From positions 1 through 64,000 of the forward strand of contig JAAYJS010000018.1 in NCBI GenBank assembly GCA_012522805.1: a stretch of DNA of 64,000 nt, in the 5' to 3' direction. Under the pieces are notes generated by a model, which was not told the origin of the DNA, did no database searches, and saw only the letters and a list, made by a program, of their open reading frames with translations. A program made the position numbers and the translations under genes. Of the stretch, positions 19,918 to 30,062 are shown one piece after another. The stretch comes from Eubacteriaceae bacterium (lineage in GTDB: Bacteria; Bacillota; Clostridia; Eubacteriales; Eubacteriaceae). Numbering within the stretch: position 1 is the first letter of the stretch; each line of letters begins with the position of its first letter.

Positions 19918-20595
19918 ATGTTAACAGGAGTTGTGGTCAATACTTTGGCCATTATTGTTGGAAGTGGTGTGGGGTTAATTTTTCGCAGGGGGATCTCTGA
20001 AAGAATTTCTGAAACTCTGGTTCAGAGTATGATGCTCGGTGTTTTATACATTGGGATATCCGGCTTGGCCAAAACGCAAAACGTTATGGTGCTCATGCTC
20101 TCTTTGGCATTGGGCGCCATTGTCGGGGAAGGCTTGATGTTGGAGCAACGCTTTGAGGCTTTCGCCCACCGTATGGAGGGTAAAATGAGTCAAGAACAAA
20201 GCCTTGCCAAGGGCCTGATCGCCGCAACCTTGCTTTTTTGCGTCGGTGCCATGGCGGTGGTTGGTTCCATCGAAAGTGGCCTACAGGGCAACCACGCCAC
20301 GTTATTTGCCAAGGCCGCCATTGACGGTGTCATGGCGATTACTTTGGCGGCATCCTTAGGCATGGGTGTGGCCTTTTCCTCTATTTTTGTTTTGCTATAC
20401 GAGGGTGCCATTGTATTGTTTGCCTCCATGGTAGCGCCTTTTATGACGGAAAGTGTTATCGGAGATATGACCGGCTTCGGCTCTTTGCTGATCATAGTCA
20501 TTGGGTTGAATACCCTCCAAATAACAAAAATTAAAACGCTGAATATCCTGCCCGGAATTTTAATTCCTATTTTTTATTATCTCTTATTGGGGTAG
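19918..20595 (+). CDS. DUF554 family membrane protein
   Basis: MLTGVVVNTLAIIVGSGVGLIFRRGISERI...GLNTLQITKIKTLNILPGILIPIFYYL. Confidence 0.85.
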   Translation: MLTGVVVNTLAIIVGSGVGLIFRRGISERISETLVQSMMLGVLYIGISGLAKTQNVMVLMLSLALGAIVGEGLMLEQRFEAFAHRMEGKMSQEQSLAKGLIAATLLFCVGAMAVVGSIESGLQGNHATLFAKAAIDGVMAITLAASLGMGVAFSSIFVLLYEGAIVLFASMVAPFMTESVIGDMTGFGSLLIIVIGLNTLQITKIKTLNILPGILIPIFYYLLLG

Positions 20596-20599
20596 ACGG

Positions 20600-22099
20600 A
20601 TGATGACTTTAAAAGAAATTGTAGCGAACTTAAACCAAAATGAATTGTTAATTGATGCTTTTTATGAGGAGGACCTATCCCTTCAAACGGTGGTGTGCGA
20701 CTCCAGAAAAGTAACGCCCGGTGCCGTATTTGTCGCCATAGTCGGCTTTGAGAGCGATGGCAACGCATATATTCCCATGGCAATCGAAAAGGGTGCAACG
20801 CTTGTGGTGTCCGCTGAGCCACCACCTAAGGGCTTGGCCACCGCTTATTTACAAGTCAAAGATGACCGGCGAGCCCTAGCCGTACTGGCAGATGACGCCT
20901 ACGGGCATTTGTCACAAAAAATGAGGATCATCGGGGTAACGGGCACCAACGGTAAAACCTCCATCGTCACATTTATACAGGACTTGTTGCACCGTTCGGG
21001 TTTGAAAGCCGGTTTGATGGGTACCATTGCCAATCGCATGGAAGCGGAAGAGCTCTACCATGCCGGGCGCACCACGGAGGAAGCGCCGGATATTCAAAAC
21101 ATGTTATGGCAAATGCACCAAAAAGGCGCTACCCATGTGGCCATGGAAGTTTCCTCCCACGCTATGGAATTGGATCGGGTGTATGGCATGTGCTTTACCT
21201 ATGGTATTTTTACCAATTTAACCCAAGAACATTTGGACTTTCACCACAACTTTGAAGCCTATTACCAAGCAAAGAAAAAAATGTTCCGTCAGACCACCGT
21301 GGCCAATATCATCAATATTGACGACAGCTATGGACAAAGGCTCTACGACGAACTGCGTCGTGAAGGTCTGAGCAAAGCCCGTACATATTCCTACGGGTTT
21401 CACGCCGAGGCCGATTACCATATCGAAATCACCGAACAAGCGATCGACCATACGGTTTTCACCTTAAGGGTGAAGGGAAAAGAAATGGGAGCATTCACTT
21501 TGCCGGTGTTGGGAGATGTGATGGTAGCCAACGCTACGGCGGCCATCGCCGTCGCTTTGTTTGAAGGCTTACCCTTAGAAGTGATTCGGGAATCCTTACA
21601 GGAAAGCACAGGGGTTACCGGAAGAATGGAAAGCGTCGGTATCGACAGCGACATTCAAGTAATGGTGGATTATGCCCATACCCCGGATGCTTTGGAAAAA
21701 TTATTGCTGACGGTTCGAAAATTTCATTCCGGGCCCATCCACCTTGTTTTCGGTTGCCCCGGAGATCGGGACAGAGAGAAACGCCCCCAGATGGGAGCAA
21801 TTGCAGGGCGCTTGGCCAACACCGTCTATTTGACCGACGACAACCCGGCATCGGAAACCTCCATGGCTATATTAAAAGCTATTGAAGAGGGTGTCCGGAA
21901 GTATGAGACACCCTACGAGGTGATACCGGACAGAAAAGCAGCCATACACAAAGCCATTCTCAATGCCAACCCCGGCGATTTGGTGATTATGGCGGGAAAG
22001 GGGCATGAAACTTACCAAATTGTGGGAAAGGCGCACCACCCCCATTCCGATAGAAAAGAAGCGGAAAACGCCCTTGTTGCGAGAAAAAGAAAGCGATGA
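20600..22099 (+). CDS. murE: UDP-N-acetylmuramyl peptide synthetase, MurE-type
   Basis: GVTGTNGKTS, TTEEAPDIQ, VMVDYAHTPDALEKLL, YLTDDNPASE, AGKGHETYQ. Confidence 0.93.
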   Translation: MMTLKEIVANLNQNELLIDAFYEEDLSLQTVVCDSRKVTPGAVFVAIVGFESDGNAYIPMAIEKGATLVVSAEPPPKGLATAYLQVKDDRRALAVLADDAYGHLSQKMRIIGVTGTNGKTSIVTFIQDLLHRSGLKAGLMGTIANRMEAEELYHAGRTTEEAPDIQNMLWQMHQKGATHVAMEVSSHAMELDRVYGMCFTYGIFTNLTQEHLDFHHNFEAYYQAKKKMFRQTTVANIINIDDSYGQRLYDELRREGLSKARTYSYGFHAEADYHIEITEQAIDHTVFTLRVKGKEMGAFTLPVLGDVMVANATAAIAVALFEGLPLEVIRESLQESTGVTGRMESVGIDSDIQVMVDYAHTPDALEKLLLTVRKFHSGPIHLVFGCPGDRDREKRPQMGAIAGRLANTVYLTDDNPASETSMAILKAIEEGVRKYETPYEVIPDRKAAIHKAILNANPGDLVIMAGKGHETYQIVGKAHHPHSDRKEAENALVARKRKR

Positions 22100-22176
22100 T
22101 AATAATTGCCATCGTCCTGTAACCCGGGTAAACGACCATTGTTGAGGTGGTCAGAAATACGATTCGGAGGAGACCG

Positions 22177-22983
22177 ATGAAAGAAACCATTAGAAAATTT
22201 GTTCGAGATTTTGTAAAAGAGAAGGACAAAGGCGGTATTATCAAGGATATTTGGAGAGAACCCTTGGTAGGTTTTGGCGATGCCCGGCATCCACGGATGG
22301 GGGAGTTAAAGACTTGGGTACAATCCGACCACGTTTTACCTTCAGAGGTGTTGCCCGAGGCTCAAACCATCATCACCTATTTTCTTCCCATGCAAAAGAC
22401 CATTGGCGACAGCAATATACCCGGACGGTTGAGCTCCAAGGAATGGGCCATGGCCTACGAAAAAACCAACGCTACTTTGGGAGAGTTGGGAAGTGCGCTC
22501 TCACAGTTTTTAAAGGAACAGGGTTATCCGAGTATTGTTCCTGCCGAGGCCACTCAATACGACGAACGCATTTTAATGAGCAAGTGGTCTCAACGGCATT
22601 TAGCTTGGCTGTGCGGTTTGGGTACCTTTGGCATCAACAATATGTTTATCACTGCAGCCGGCACCTGCGGGCGATTGGGCTCTACGTTAACGGCACTGGA
22701 ACTGGAAGTTGACGGCCCCCTAGAGGAGGAATACTGCCTTTACAAAATCGATGGCTCTTGCGGGCTTTGCATAGACCGTTGCCCCGTCCAAGCTTTGACA
22801 ACGACCGCTTACGATCGTTTCAAATGCAATGATTTGTGCGCCGATAATGCAAAAGTACACGTCGGTTATGGCTCTTCCTATCTATTAGAAGATACAGGCT
22901 CAGAGGTTCTTGGAACCAACACCTGCGGCAAATGCGTGGTAGGGGTGCCCTGTACCTACCGACGTCCTAAAACAAAACAATAG
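22177..22983 (+). CDS. QueG-like [4Fe-4S] epoxyqueuosine reductase family protein
   Basis: CGLGTFGINNMFIT, DGSCGLCIDRCPVQAL, NTCGKCVVGVPC. Confidence 0.75.
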   Translation: MKETIRKFVRDFVKEKDKGGIIKDIWREPLVGFGDARHPRMGELKTWVQSDHVLPSEVLPEAQTIITYFLPMQKTIGDSNIPGRLSSKEWAMAYEKTNATLGELGSALSQFLKEQGYPSIVPAEATQYDERILMSKWSQRHLAWLCGLGTFGINNMFITAAGTCGRLGSTLTALELEVDGPLEEEYCLYKIDGSCGLCIDRCPVQALTTTAYDRFKCNDLCADNAKVHVGYGSSYLLEDTGSEVLGTNTCGKCVVGVPCTYRRPKTKQ

Positions 22984-23002
22984 AAATAATCGCAAAAAAA
23001 GT

Positions 23003-23034
23003 AAAAGCCCGTTGTGCATGCACAACGGGCTTTT
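23003..23034. terminator. Bidirectional-type terminator hairpin
   Basis: AAAAGCCCGTTGTGCATGCACAACGGGCTTTT perfect palindrome. Confidence 0.85.
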
Positions 23035-23084
23035 ATCGTTCCAAGCTTATCCAAACTTGAAAGTTATTGCTAGTTATAGGCTAA

Positions 23085-23981
23085 CTATCTTTGTTTTCTA
23101 AGAAACGCAATACCGACTCCCGAGAGGGTTAATCCCAATAAACTGATGAGGGATGTGGCATCGCCTGTTTTCGGTATGGTGGTTACTGCACCGTAGCTAT
23201 AACCATAGTAATTGTATCTTTCAACAAAAATAGGATCCGGCTTAATCATATTGATTAGGATATTCATTTCTTGCTTTACGACGATGTCATTACTATCTTT
23301 GATCGTTACAGCTTGTACCGGTTTAATGTTAAAAGCATAGAATCTGATGTTCATCTTAGCTTTTAGATCCCCAATCACATCAACATCAATTGAGTCCGTT
23401 GCTTCTTCCGGCACAGGTTCCCTGTCTTCTTCGCCTGGAGCTTCGGAATCTCCAGGTTCTTCGCCTGGTGTGGTTACGACTTCGAACGTGTTATCATCAA
23501 CTACCGCGCCATTTTCAAAGGTTATAAGAACGTAAATGCTTTTGCTTCCATCCTCTGCTTCTGTAATCTCACCACCGGTAATCTCACCACCTGCAGCATG
23601 AATGTCTTCGGCATTCACCACTAAAGTGATCGGATCTACTGAAGTTGCTTCCGGATCAACCTCTATGGGGCCTTCAACCCAATCGGGTGCGACTGGTGGA
23701 GTTGTTGGAGTTTCATCTCCCTCTCCTTCACCTGTTGGCTCATCTCCTTCTGCAGGAGTTTCATCTCCCGGAGTCGCTTCTGGCGGAGTCTGTACTTCCG
23801 AAGATTTTTCGCCATCTAAATTGTTTTGATTGTCTTGAGTACCTTGTTGCTCAGGTTCTTGCGGTTGTCCTACCGTTCCTTGGTCTGCGTCGATGGCTTC
23901 TGAAGCGAACACGCTGCCAACGACATTGATACTCATGACCAGCATGACGATCAATGCGATGACCAATAATTTTTTGTTCAT
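23085..23981 (-). CDS. Secreted, cell-wall-anchored protein with Pro/Glu/Thr-rich spacer
   Basis: N-terminal signal peptide (MNKKLLVIALIVMLVMSINVVGSVFASE), IPKTGD sortase motif, hydrophobic segment, RKQR tail. Confidence 0.8.
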   Translation of the reverse strand: MNKKLLVIALIVMLVMSINVVGSVFASEAIDADQGTVGQPQEPEQQGTQDNQNNLDGEKSSEVQTPPEATPGDETPAEGDEPTGEGEGDETPTTPPVAPDWVEGPIEVDPEATSVDPITLVVNAEDIHAAGGEITGGEITEAEDGSKSIYVLITFENGAVVDDNTFEVVTTPGEEPGDSEAPGEEDREPVPEEATDSIDVDVIGDLKAKMNIRFYAFNIKPVQAVTIKDSNDIVVKQEMNILINMIKPDPIFVERYNYYGYSYGAVTTIPKTGDATSLISLLGLTLSGVGIAFLRKQR

Positions 23982-24145
23982 ATCATTCCTCCTAATTTAT
24001 CACTAGCAAATCTATAAAATAATTATAACAGGTCCTTAATTATTAATCAAGTCTTAAGGGAAAAAGGTGTCATATTTTATTGAATTGACAATCCCAGAAA
24101 ACTTTGAAGATGTGAAGGACCTTACGAACCTGCTTTTAAAGATGA

Positions 24146-25129
24146 CTAAAACAGGCCGGTTTTCAAATTTTCTATATTTTTTTCCATTAAGTCTAAAACC
24201 GATACATCCGCCGGTGCCAAGAGGTAATCATAAAATTGAAGGGCTTGGGCACCGTGCTTTGCAGCGATTTCTTCTGCCTGTCCTTTGCTTTCATCTCGTA
24301 AATAAAAGATGGTTGTCGGTTGTACCCGATCCAATTCTTTTTCAAAATCTTCGAGAGAGGTTTTGCCATCTAAGGCGTAAACATTGAGGTTGTAAGCATT
24401 GGCTAAATAACGGAGCGTGTGGGTATCGGCCACATACATGCGTTTGTTTTCCGATTGCTCGGCAGCGGCTTTCATTTCGCCACCTAAACGGTTCAGTTCG
24501 GAGCGTAGGGTGTCGGCATTCTTTTTAAAAGTTTCTGCGTTGCTTTCATCGATTTCAATTAAACCCTTTTCGATAGCTGAAGCGATGACCTGTGCATTGG
24601 CGGGATCGGTACCAATGTATGGGTCTTTTTGTCCGCCACCTTTAATGGAAACCGTTTGAGAGCTTTTGACGTTGACGTTGATAGATCCGTCTTCGCTTTG
24701 ATAACTTTCGTCTTTGATCTCGGAATGGTAGTAATCTTTATCGGACAGACGTTTGATATCTGCACCGGTTTGTACGACGACGGGCTTGCCTTCGGGTAAA
24801 TCCGATAGGATTTCTGCCATCCAAGTTTCTAAATCATCGCCGGTATAAAGGATCAGATCCGCTTCTTTGATGGTTTGGATATCCTTATCAGAGGGTTGAT
24901 AGTTCTTCAGATCGCTGCCAGTTGTCGGAATAGCATGTACGTTGACATGCTCGCCACCGATGGTTTTTGCAAAATCCGCATTGATAAAGGAAGTCGCAAC
25001 GACCTCTTTAGCTGAAGGTTTGGCAGTGTCGTTATCTCCTTGATCTCTATTGCCCGAACCTTGTTGGCAGGCAGTAAGAAAGACAACGAGCGACAATAAC
25101 AGGAACCCATATTTTAGTATTCTTTTCAT
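24146..25129 (-). CDS. Metal ABC transporter substrate-binding lipoprotein (ZnuA/TroA family)
   Basis: Lipobox VFLTACQQ; VVATSFINADFAKTIGG, DLILYTGDDLETWM, VADTHTLRYLANAY, IFYLRDESKGQAEEIA. Confidence 0.88.
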   Translation of the reverse strand: MKRILKYGFLLLSLVVFLTACQQGSGNRDQGDNDTAKPSAKEVVATSFINADFAKTIGGEHVNVHAIPTTGSDLKNYQPSDKDIQTIKEADLILYTGDDLETWMAEILSDLPEGKPVVVQTGADIKRLSDKDYYHSEIKDESYQSEDGSINVNVKSSQTVSIKGGGQKDPYIGTDPANAQVIASAIEKGLIEIDESNAETFKKNADTLRSELNRLGGEMKAAAEQSENKRMYVADTHTLRYLANAYNLNVYALDGKTSLEDFEKELDRVQPTTIFYLRDESKGQAEEIAAKHGAQALQFYDYLLAPADVSVLDLMEKNIENLKTGLF

Positions 25130-25159
25130 TTCCTTCTCCTTTAATGGGGTTAAAACAAA

Positions 25160-25201
25160 CGCCCTCACCGTATTGTATTTGAGTCATCCGGTTGTAGGGC
25201 G
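25160..25201 (-). promoter_or_regulatory. Structured 5' leader candidate upstream of the metal-binding lipoprotein
   Basis: Minus strand CGCCCT ACAA CCG-N18-CGG TG AGGGCG: nested stems ~30 nt upstream of the start codon. Confidence 0.4.
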
Positions 25202-25266
25202 TCTATCGTCATTATTTTCTATTCATATTGTAGAAAACGAACCTTAAATTCCCCTTTTTTGGAGAC

Positions 25267-25809
25267 TTAAAAGGTTAAGCTGTCGTGATCGTCTTTTTTA
25301 TTTGAACCGGTACCGTCAAAATCGGTAAAATCGTACTCTACCGGGGTGTTATTCCGAATCATCATCATAAAGATGGGTGACGTTACAGGAATGACGATGG
25401 AAAGCACGGTGTATAGAATTGCTTTGTCCGGTGCATATAGTTTATACAGCCTGAGCAGTGCCAATACCGTGATAGCCAGTGTAATAATGACAATGATCGA
25501 TCTTATAATTTCGTTATCATAGGTTGCGGCAGCCAATGCGTTCGTCCCGACCAGTACCCATTGCGCAAAGGGAATCGATAAGCTTGATGTAACTGTAATT
25601 TTCTTCTTTAAAACCATACCGAAGATATAGTCCTGTGCAACGGGAATCCATGCTAACCAAGGGTTGGCAATGTTTTGCCTTTTTGCCATGGTGTAAAGAG
25701 CAAAGGCGCGCAGTACGAACATGACAACGGCTATGATAACAACAATGATTAAAAATCCACCAAGTATAGCCATGATGCCGTACAATGCTTGATCGTTAGT
25801 TGTGTCCAT
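25267..25809 (-). CDS. Hypothetical multi-pass membrane protein
   Basis: 180 aa, TM-rich, RALALYTMAKRQNIANPWLAWIPVAQDYIFG-type segment. Confidence 0.7.
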   Translation of the reverse strand: MDTTNDQALYGIMAILGGFLIIVVIIAVVMFVLRAFALYTMAKRQNIANPWLAWIPVAQDYIFGMVLKKKITVTSSLSIPFAQWVLVGTNALAAATYDNEIIRSIIVIITLAITVLALLRLYKLYAPDKAILYTVLSIVIPVTSPIFMMMIRNNTPVEYDFTDFDGTGSNKKDDHDSLTF

Positions 25810-26101
25810 TTAAATGACCTCCTATCTTATTCTTGTATTGATTATAACACTAATCAAACCAAAGAAACGTAAAAGATTTTTAACGTAAGAGATAATAGAA
25901 CAATAGAATGGTAAAAAAAGTTGATCGGACTGGATTTTAAAGATGAAGCCTCTTAAAACGATCAGACGCAACAGATCACGGCAAGGAACGATTAAGACCC
26001 ATTATTGAGATGGGTCTTAGTGGAATGTACTTTAGAGTAAAGGAAGCACTTTACCTTGATGGGCTTAAGATGAATACAAGAATTGTTCAAAAACAGTTAT
26101 C

Positions 26102-26129
26102 TTGACAACCCATCAAACAATGATATAAT
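26102..26129 (+). promoter_or_regulatory. SigmaA promoter of tRNA-Asn copy 1
   Basis: TTGACA-N16-TATAAT. Confidence 0.75.
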
Positions 26130-26139
26130 CAAATTATCT

Positions 26140-26214
26140 TCCTTAGTAGCTCACCGGTGGAATACTTGGCTGTTAACCGATAGGCTGTTGGTTCGAATCC
26201 AACTTGGGAAGCCA
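26140..26214 (+). tRNA. tRNA-Asn(GTT), degenerate copy (possible pseudo-tRNA)
   Basis: 75 nt with GTT anticodon, TTCGAAT T-loop and CCA; vs copy at 30936: C2-A71 and C11-A24 mismatches and several G-U pairs. Confidence 0.75.
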
Positions 26215-26235
26215 TAAAAATGGCTCTATCATAAA

Positions 26236-26274
26236 TGTTGGGGTAGGAACATCCTATCTCAACATTTTTTTATT
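26236..26274 (+). terminator. Terminator after tRNA-Asn copy 1
   Basis: AATGTTGGGGTAGG..CCTATCTCAACATTTTTTT. Confidence 0.75.
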
Positions 26275-26458
26275 TGAATCAAAAAATATGAGCGTAGTTT
26301 TCTTCTATCCCAATTGATAAAAGAGAAAAGTATCACCATAGCTTTTCGTACGATGAATCAATCTGATATCGCTATCTTTAGTATGCATTGGACAACGCAA
26401 TAAGAATGCGACGATTTTTTACAAGAGGTCTTTTCGCACAAAAAAAGCGAATATATAG

Positions 26459-26677
26459 GGGGGCCTTGGCACTAATCCGGTTAAATTGGACGGCAGTTTC
26501 AGTCAAAGTCATTTTAGGGAGCGGGTGATCAGCACCAATATGAAAATGCTCCAAAGAATAATCAAGATGGTGGCTGTTGCTAGAGGAGAAGATAAGATCG
26601 ATGCGATCATCGGTGTTTTGAGAACGGGTGCAGTCAATCACCCAATCACCGACGATGGCACAGCGGGACAATTGTGA
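26459..26677 (+). pseudogene. C-terminal remnant of a SorC-family sugar-binding regulator
   Basis: GGLGTNPVKLDGSFSQSHFRERVISTNMKMLQRIIKMVAVARGEDKIDAIIGVLRTGAVNHPITDDGTAGQL*; preceded in frame by a stop at 26456. Confidence 0.65.
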
Positions 26678-26724
26678 ATACTGATCCAATAGGATGTCAT
26701 AAAAAACACTTAAGGAGGGTAATC

Positions 26725-28239
26725 ATGAAGTACATTATTGGAATTGATGCTGGAACGTCAAACGTAAAGGCAGTTTTGTTTGATACGGAGGGGACAGAGA
26801 TCCTTGTGGAAGCTATTGAAAATGAGCCCATCTACATCGGAGCAACGGACATCGAACAGAATATGACCGTGCTTTGGGATAAGGTGGCTCTTTGTATCAA
26901 AATGCTCATGGAAAACGGACCGGCAAAGGCTGAAGATATTTTAGCCATTGGTGTCACTGGACAAGGAGAGGGGATTTGGCTCATTGACGACAATGGCGTT
27001 CCGGTTCAAGATGCGATTTTATGGTGTGACGGACGTGCTGTCGACGAAGTGGAAAAAGTAACGGTAGACGATCCGGAGCTGGGAAGAATGATCCACAAAG
27101 TGACGGGAACACCGGCATTAACCGGTACCCAATTAATGCTTTTGCGCTGGATGAAGCAGAATCGTAAAGACGTCTTAGATAAAGCGTCCACCATGTTCTT
27201 CTGTAAAGACTGGGTGCGCTATAAATTGACCGGGTAACTCAATAGCGATTTGAGTGATGCGGGGACATCGCTATTAGACTCTGCAAAGGGTGTGGTTGCA
27301 GAAGAATTGTTGGCCAAATTGGGTCTTGGGGACTATATTGAATTGATACCGCCGGTATTAAAGAGCGATGCCATTGTCGGTACGCTCACGCCCCAAATGG
27401 CAACAGAACTGGGATTAAAAGAAGAAATTCCGGTAGTAGCAGGCGCCATTGACGTGGTGGCGGCAGCAGTGGGAATCGGAGTCGTAGATGTCAAAGACGT
27501 TTGCGTTATTTTGGGGACCACATGTGCCAATGAAATCTTCCTGCATAAATCCGATTGTGATTTCGGGAAGGAAGGTACGCGCTACGAAAAACATGCCGTT
27601 GGTGATTTATTTATGAATCTATTGCCCACCATGAACGGAACGCCGAACTTAGATTGGGTGATCAACGAAATTGCCATGACCCAAGACTTTAAACAAATCG
27701 ATGCCATGATTTCAGAAGTGCCTGCCGGTAGCGGTGGCGTCATTTATCATCCCTATATCAGCGCGGCGGGAGAAAGAGCTCCCTTTTACAATCCCCATGC
27801 CAAGGCAGGATTTTTTGGCATCAATGCGAAGACCAACCGTGCCACTTTAGTCAATGCGGTTTACGAAGGCATCAGCTTTTCCATCAAAGACTGCTTACAA
27901 GGGGTCGACAAAAACGGCCGGGTCTTTTTAGCCGGTGGTGGCGCCAAGAGCAGTGTTTGGGCGCAAATGATTGCAGATGTTCTGGGAATGGAAGTTGTGA
28001 TTTCTGAAGGCAATGAATTTGGTGCCAAAGGGGTGGCCATGTCCGCCGGTGTGGCCGTGGGTGAATATAAAGATTACCACGATGCCGCAGAACGCACCTG
28101 TAAAATCAGCAAAAGCTACCTTCCTAATATGGAGAATAACAAAGTTTACGAAGCCCTGTATCCTTTATATAAAGAAATTAGAGAAGTACAAGGAGACTTG
28201 TGGAACAAACGGGCGGCTATCATGAAAACAATCGGCTAG
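26725..28239 (+). pseudogene. FGGY-family carbohydrate kinase (xylulokinase-like), interrupted by in-frame TAA at 27235-27237
   Basis: YIIGIDAGTSNVKAVLFD...DWVRYKLTG-TAA-LNSDLSDAGTSLLDS...VFLAGGGAKSSVWAQMIADVLG; same frame continues after the stop. Confidence 0.9.
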
Positions 28240-28249
28240 GAGGAAAATC

Positions 28250-29287
28250 ATGAAAATATTTTTTACTGCAGAATACGATGAAAGCGCATTAAAACCTCTT
28301 TATGATATCGGCGAAGTTGTTAAAGATGGTTGGGCCATCGGCTTGCCGAAGATGGAAGAGGATGAGTTTGCAAAAAAATCACAGGATGCGGACATCATCA
28401 TCACCAGCTACGATGATGTGACCCGTAAAGTCATTGAAAATGCACCCAACCTGAAACTCATTGCTTGTACAAGGGCAACCCCTGTCAATGTGGACATGGA
28501 AGCCGCAAAAGAAAGAAATATTCCTGTTCTTTATACACCGGGTCGCAACTCCGACACTACGGCAGAAATGACCATCGGGCTGATGTTGGCGATTGCTAGG
28601 AAAATTCCCATGGCTTATAAAGCCTTAAAGGAAGGTGAATTCACCGCAGATCCCAGCGCCGTTAAAGAAACCAAAGAAGGCTTAAAAGTCGATATGGTTT
28701 GGGATATGAAACCGGGATCCCCCTATGTGGTTTTCAAAGGGACCCAATTAAAAGGTAAAAAATTAGGCATAGTTGGCTACGGTAGCATTGGTAAACGGGT
28801 CGGACACATTGCCAGAGCCTTTGGGATGGAACTTTTGATTTACGACCCCTTCCTTTGCCCCATTGATATCGAAGCCATAGATGTGCGCAAGGTAGAAAAA
28901 TTAGAAGATATGATGGCGGAAGCCGATTTTGTGACCTGTCATATGAAAATTACCCCGGAAACCACCGGTATCATCAGTAAAGAGATGATTGCCAAAATGA
29001 AACCGACCGCTTACTTCATCAATAGTTCCAGAGGCGCTATTTTAGACGAGGAAGCATTGATTGAAGCTTTGCGAGAAAAGAGGATTGCCGGCGCTGCCTT
29101 CGACGTATACGCCAAAGAACCCATCGCCAGCAACCATCCTTACATTACGGAGTTAGACAATGTGGTGATCACACCGCATATTGCCGGCGCTACCGACGAT
29201 GTACTGGTCAACCACACACGACAAATCGTGGCGGATGTTCAACGCTTTGTAGAAGGGCGTTCCATGCTTTATCAATATCGCTATTAA
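28250..29287 (+). CDS. D-isomer-specific 2-hydroxyacid dehydrogenase
   Basis: LGIVGYGSIGKRV, FINSSRGAILDEEAL, GAAFDVYAKEP, TPHIAGAT. Confidence 0.92.
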   Translation: MKIFFTAEYDESALKPLYDIGEVVKDGWAIGLPKMEEDEFAKKSQDADIIITSYDDVTRKVIENAPNLKLIACTRATPVNVDMEAAKERNIPVLYTPGRNSDTTAEMTIGLMLAIARKIPMAYKALKEGEFTADPSAVKETKEGLKVDMVWDMKPGSPYVVFKGTQLKGKKLGIVGYGSIGKRVGHIARAFGMELLIYDPFLCPIDIEAIDVRKVEKLEDMMAEADFVTCHMKITPETTGIISKEMIAKMKPTAYFINSSRGAILDEEALIEALREKRIAGAAFDVYAKEPIASNHPYITELDNVVITPHIAGATDDVLVNHTRQIVADVQRFVEGRSMLYQYRY

Positions 29288-29305
29288 GCTGAAAAAGGAG
29301 AAAAG

Positions 29306-29968
29306 ATGTTATTACAAAAAGAAAGAGAAGATGTTGTTAAATATTGCCAAATGTTGATTACCCATGGCTTGACAAAGGGAACCGGCGGCAATATCAGTAT
29401 TTTAAACAGAGAAAAAGGCATGTTCGCCATGAGTCCCAGCGGTATCGACTATTTCGAAACCGAACCTGAGGACATAGTCGTCATCGATTTGGAAGGCAAG
29501 ATTGTTGACGGGAAGAGAAAGCCCTCCAGCGAGCACGAATTGCACAGGATCTTTTATGTTAGAAGAGATGATATCAATGCTGTTGTACACACACACTCCG
29601 TTTACAGCACCGTCTTGGCGACCTTAAGAGAAGGCCTTCCCGCGTCCAGTTACTTGGTAGCTTTTTCCGGATACGATGTTCGTTGCGGAGAATACGCCTC
29701 TTTCGGCTCCATGGAGTTGGCTGAAAACACCTTTAAGGCTATGGAAGGCCGCTACGCTGCTTTCATGGCAAACCATGGTTTAATTACAGGTAGTAAAGAT
29801 ATTCTCAATGCTTTTAATATTGCAGAACAAATCGAACAATGTGCTGAAGTTTATGTAAAAGCAAGAAGTATCGGCACACCGGTTATCTTAGATGAAGCGG
29901 AAATGGAAAAAATGATTTATAAATTCAATCATTCCTATGGTCAAAGAAAATCAAAAGATTCCGAATAA
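29306..29968 (+). CDS. Class II aldolase (L-fuculose-phosphate aldolase family)
   Basis: GTGGNISI, VVHTHSVYSTVLA, MANHGLIT. Confidence 0.9.
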   Translation: MLLQKEREDVVKYCQMLITHGLTKGTGGNISILNREKGMFAMSPSGIDYFETEPEDIVVIDLEGKIVDGKRKPSSEHELHRIFYVRRDDINAVVHTHSVYSTVLATLREGLPASSYLVAFSGYDVRCGEYASFGSMELAENTFKAMEGRYAAFMANHGLITGSKDILNAFNIAEQIEQCAEVYVKARSIGTPVILDEAEMEKMIYKFNHSYGQRKSKDSE

Positions 29969-29988
29969 ACTTGACTTCTCATAGAGTT

Positions 29989-30025
29989 GTGGCAGCCCGA
30001 TCCTTCAGATCGGGCTGCCACTTTT
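29989..30025 (+). terminator. Intercistronic hairpin/terminator between the two aldolase genes
   Basis: GTGGCAGCCCGATC-cttca-GATCGGGCTGCCAC-TTTT, 14-bp perfect stem. Confidence 0.75.
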
Positions 30026-30062
30026 CCAAGGGGACAAGGTCAGTCGAAAAACAGGAGTAAAG

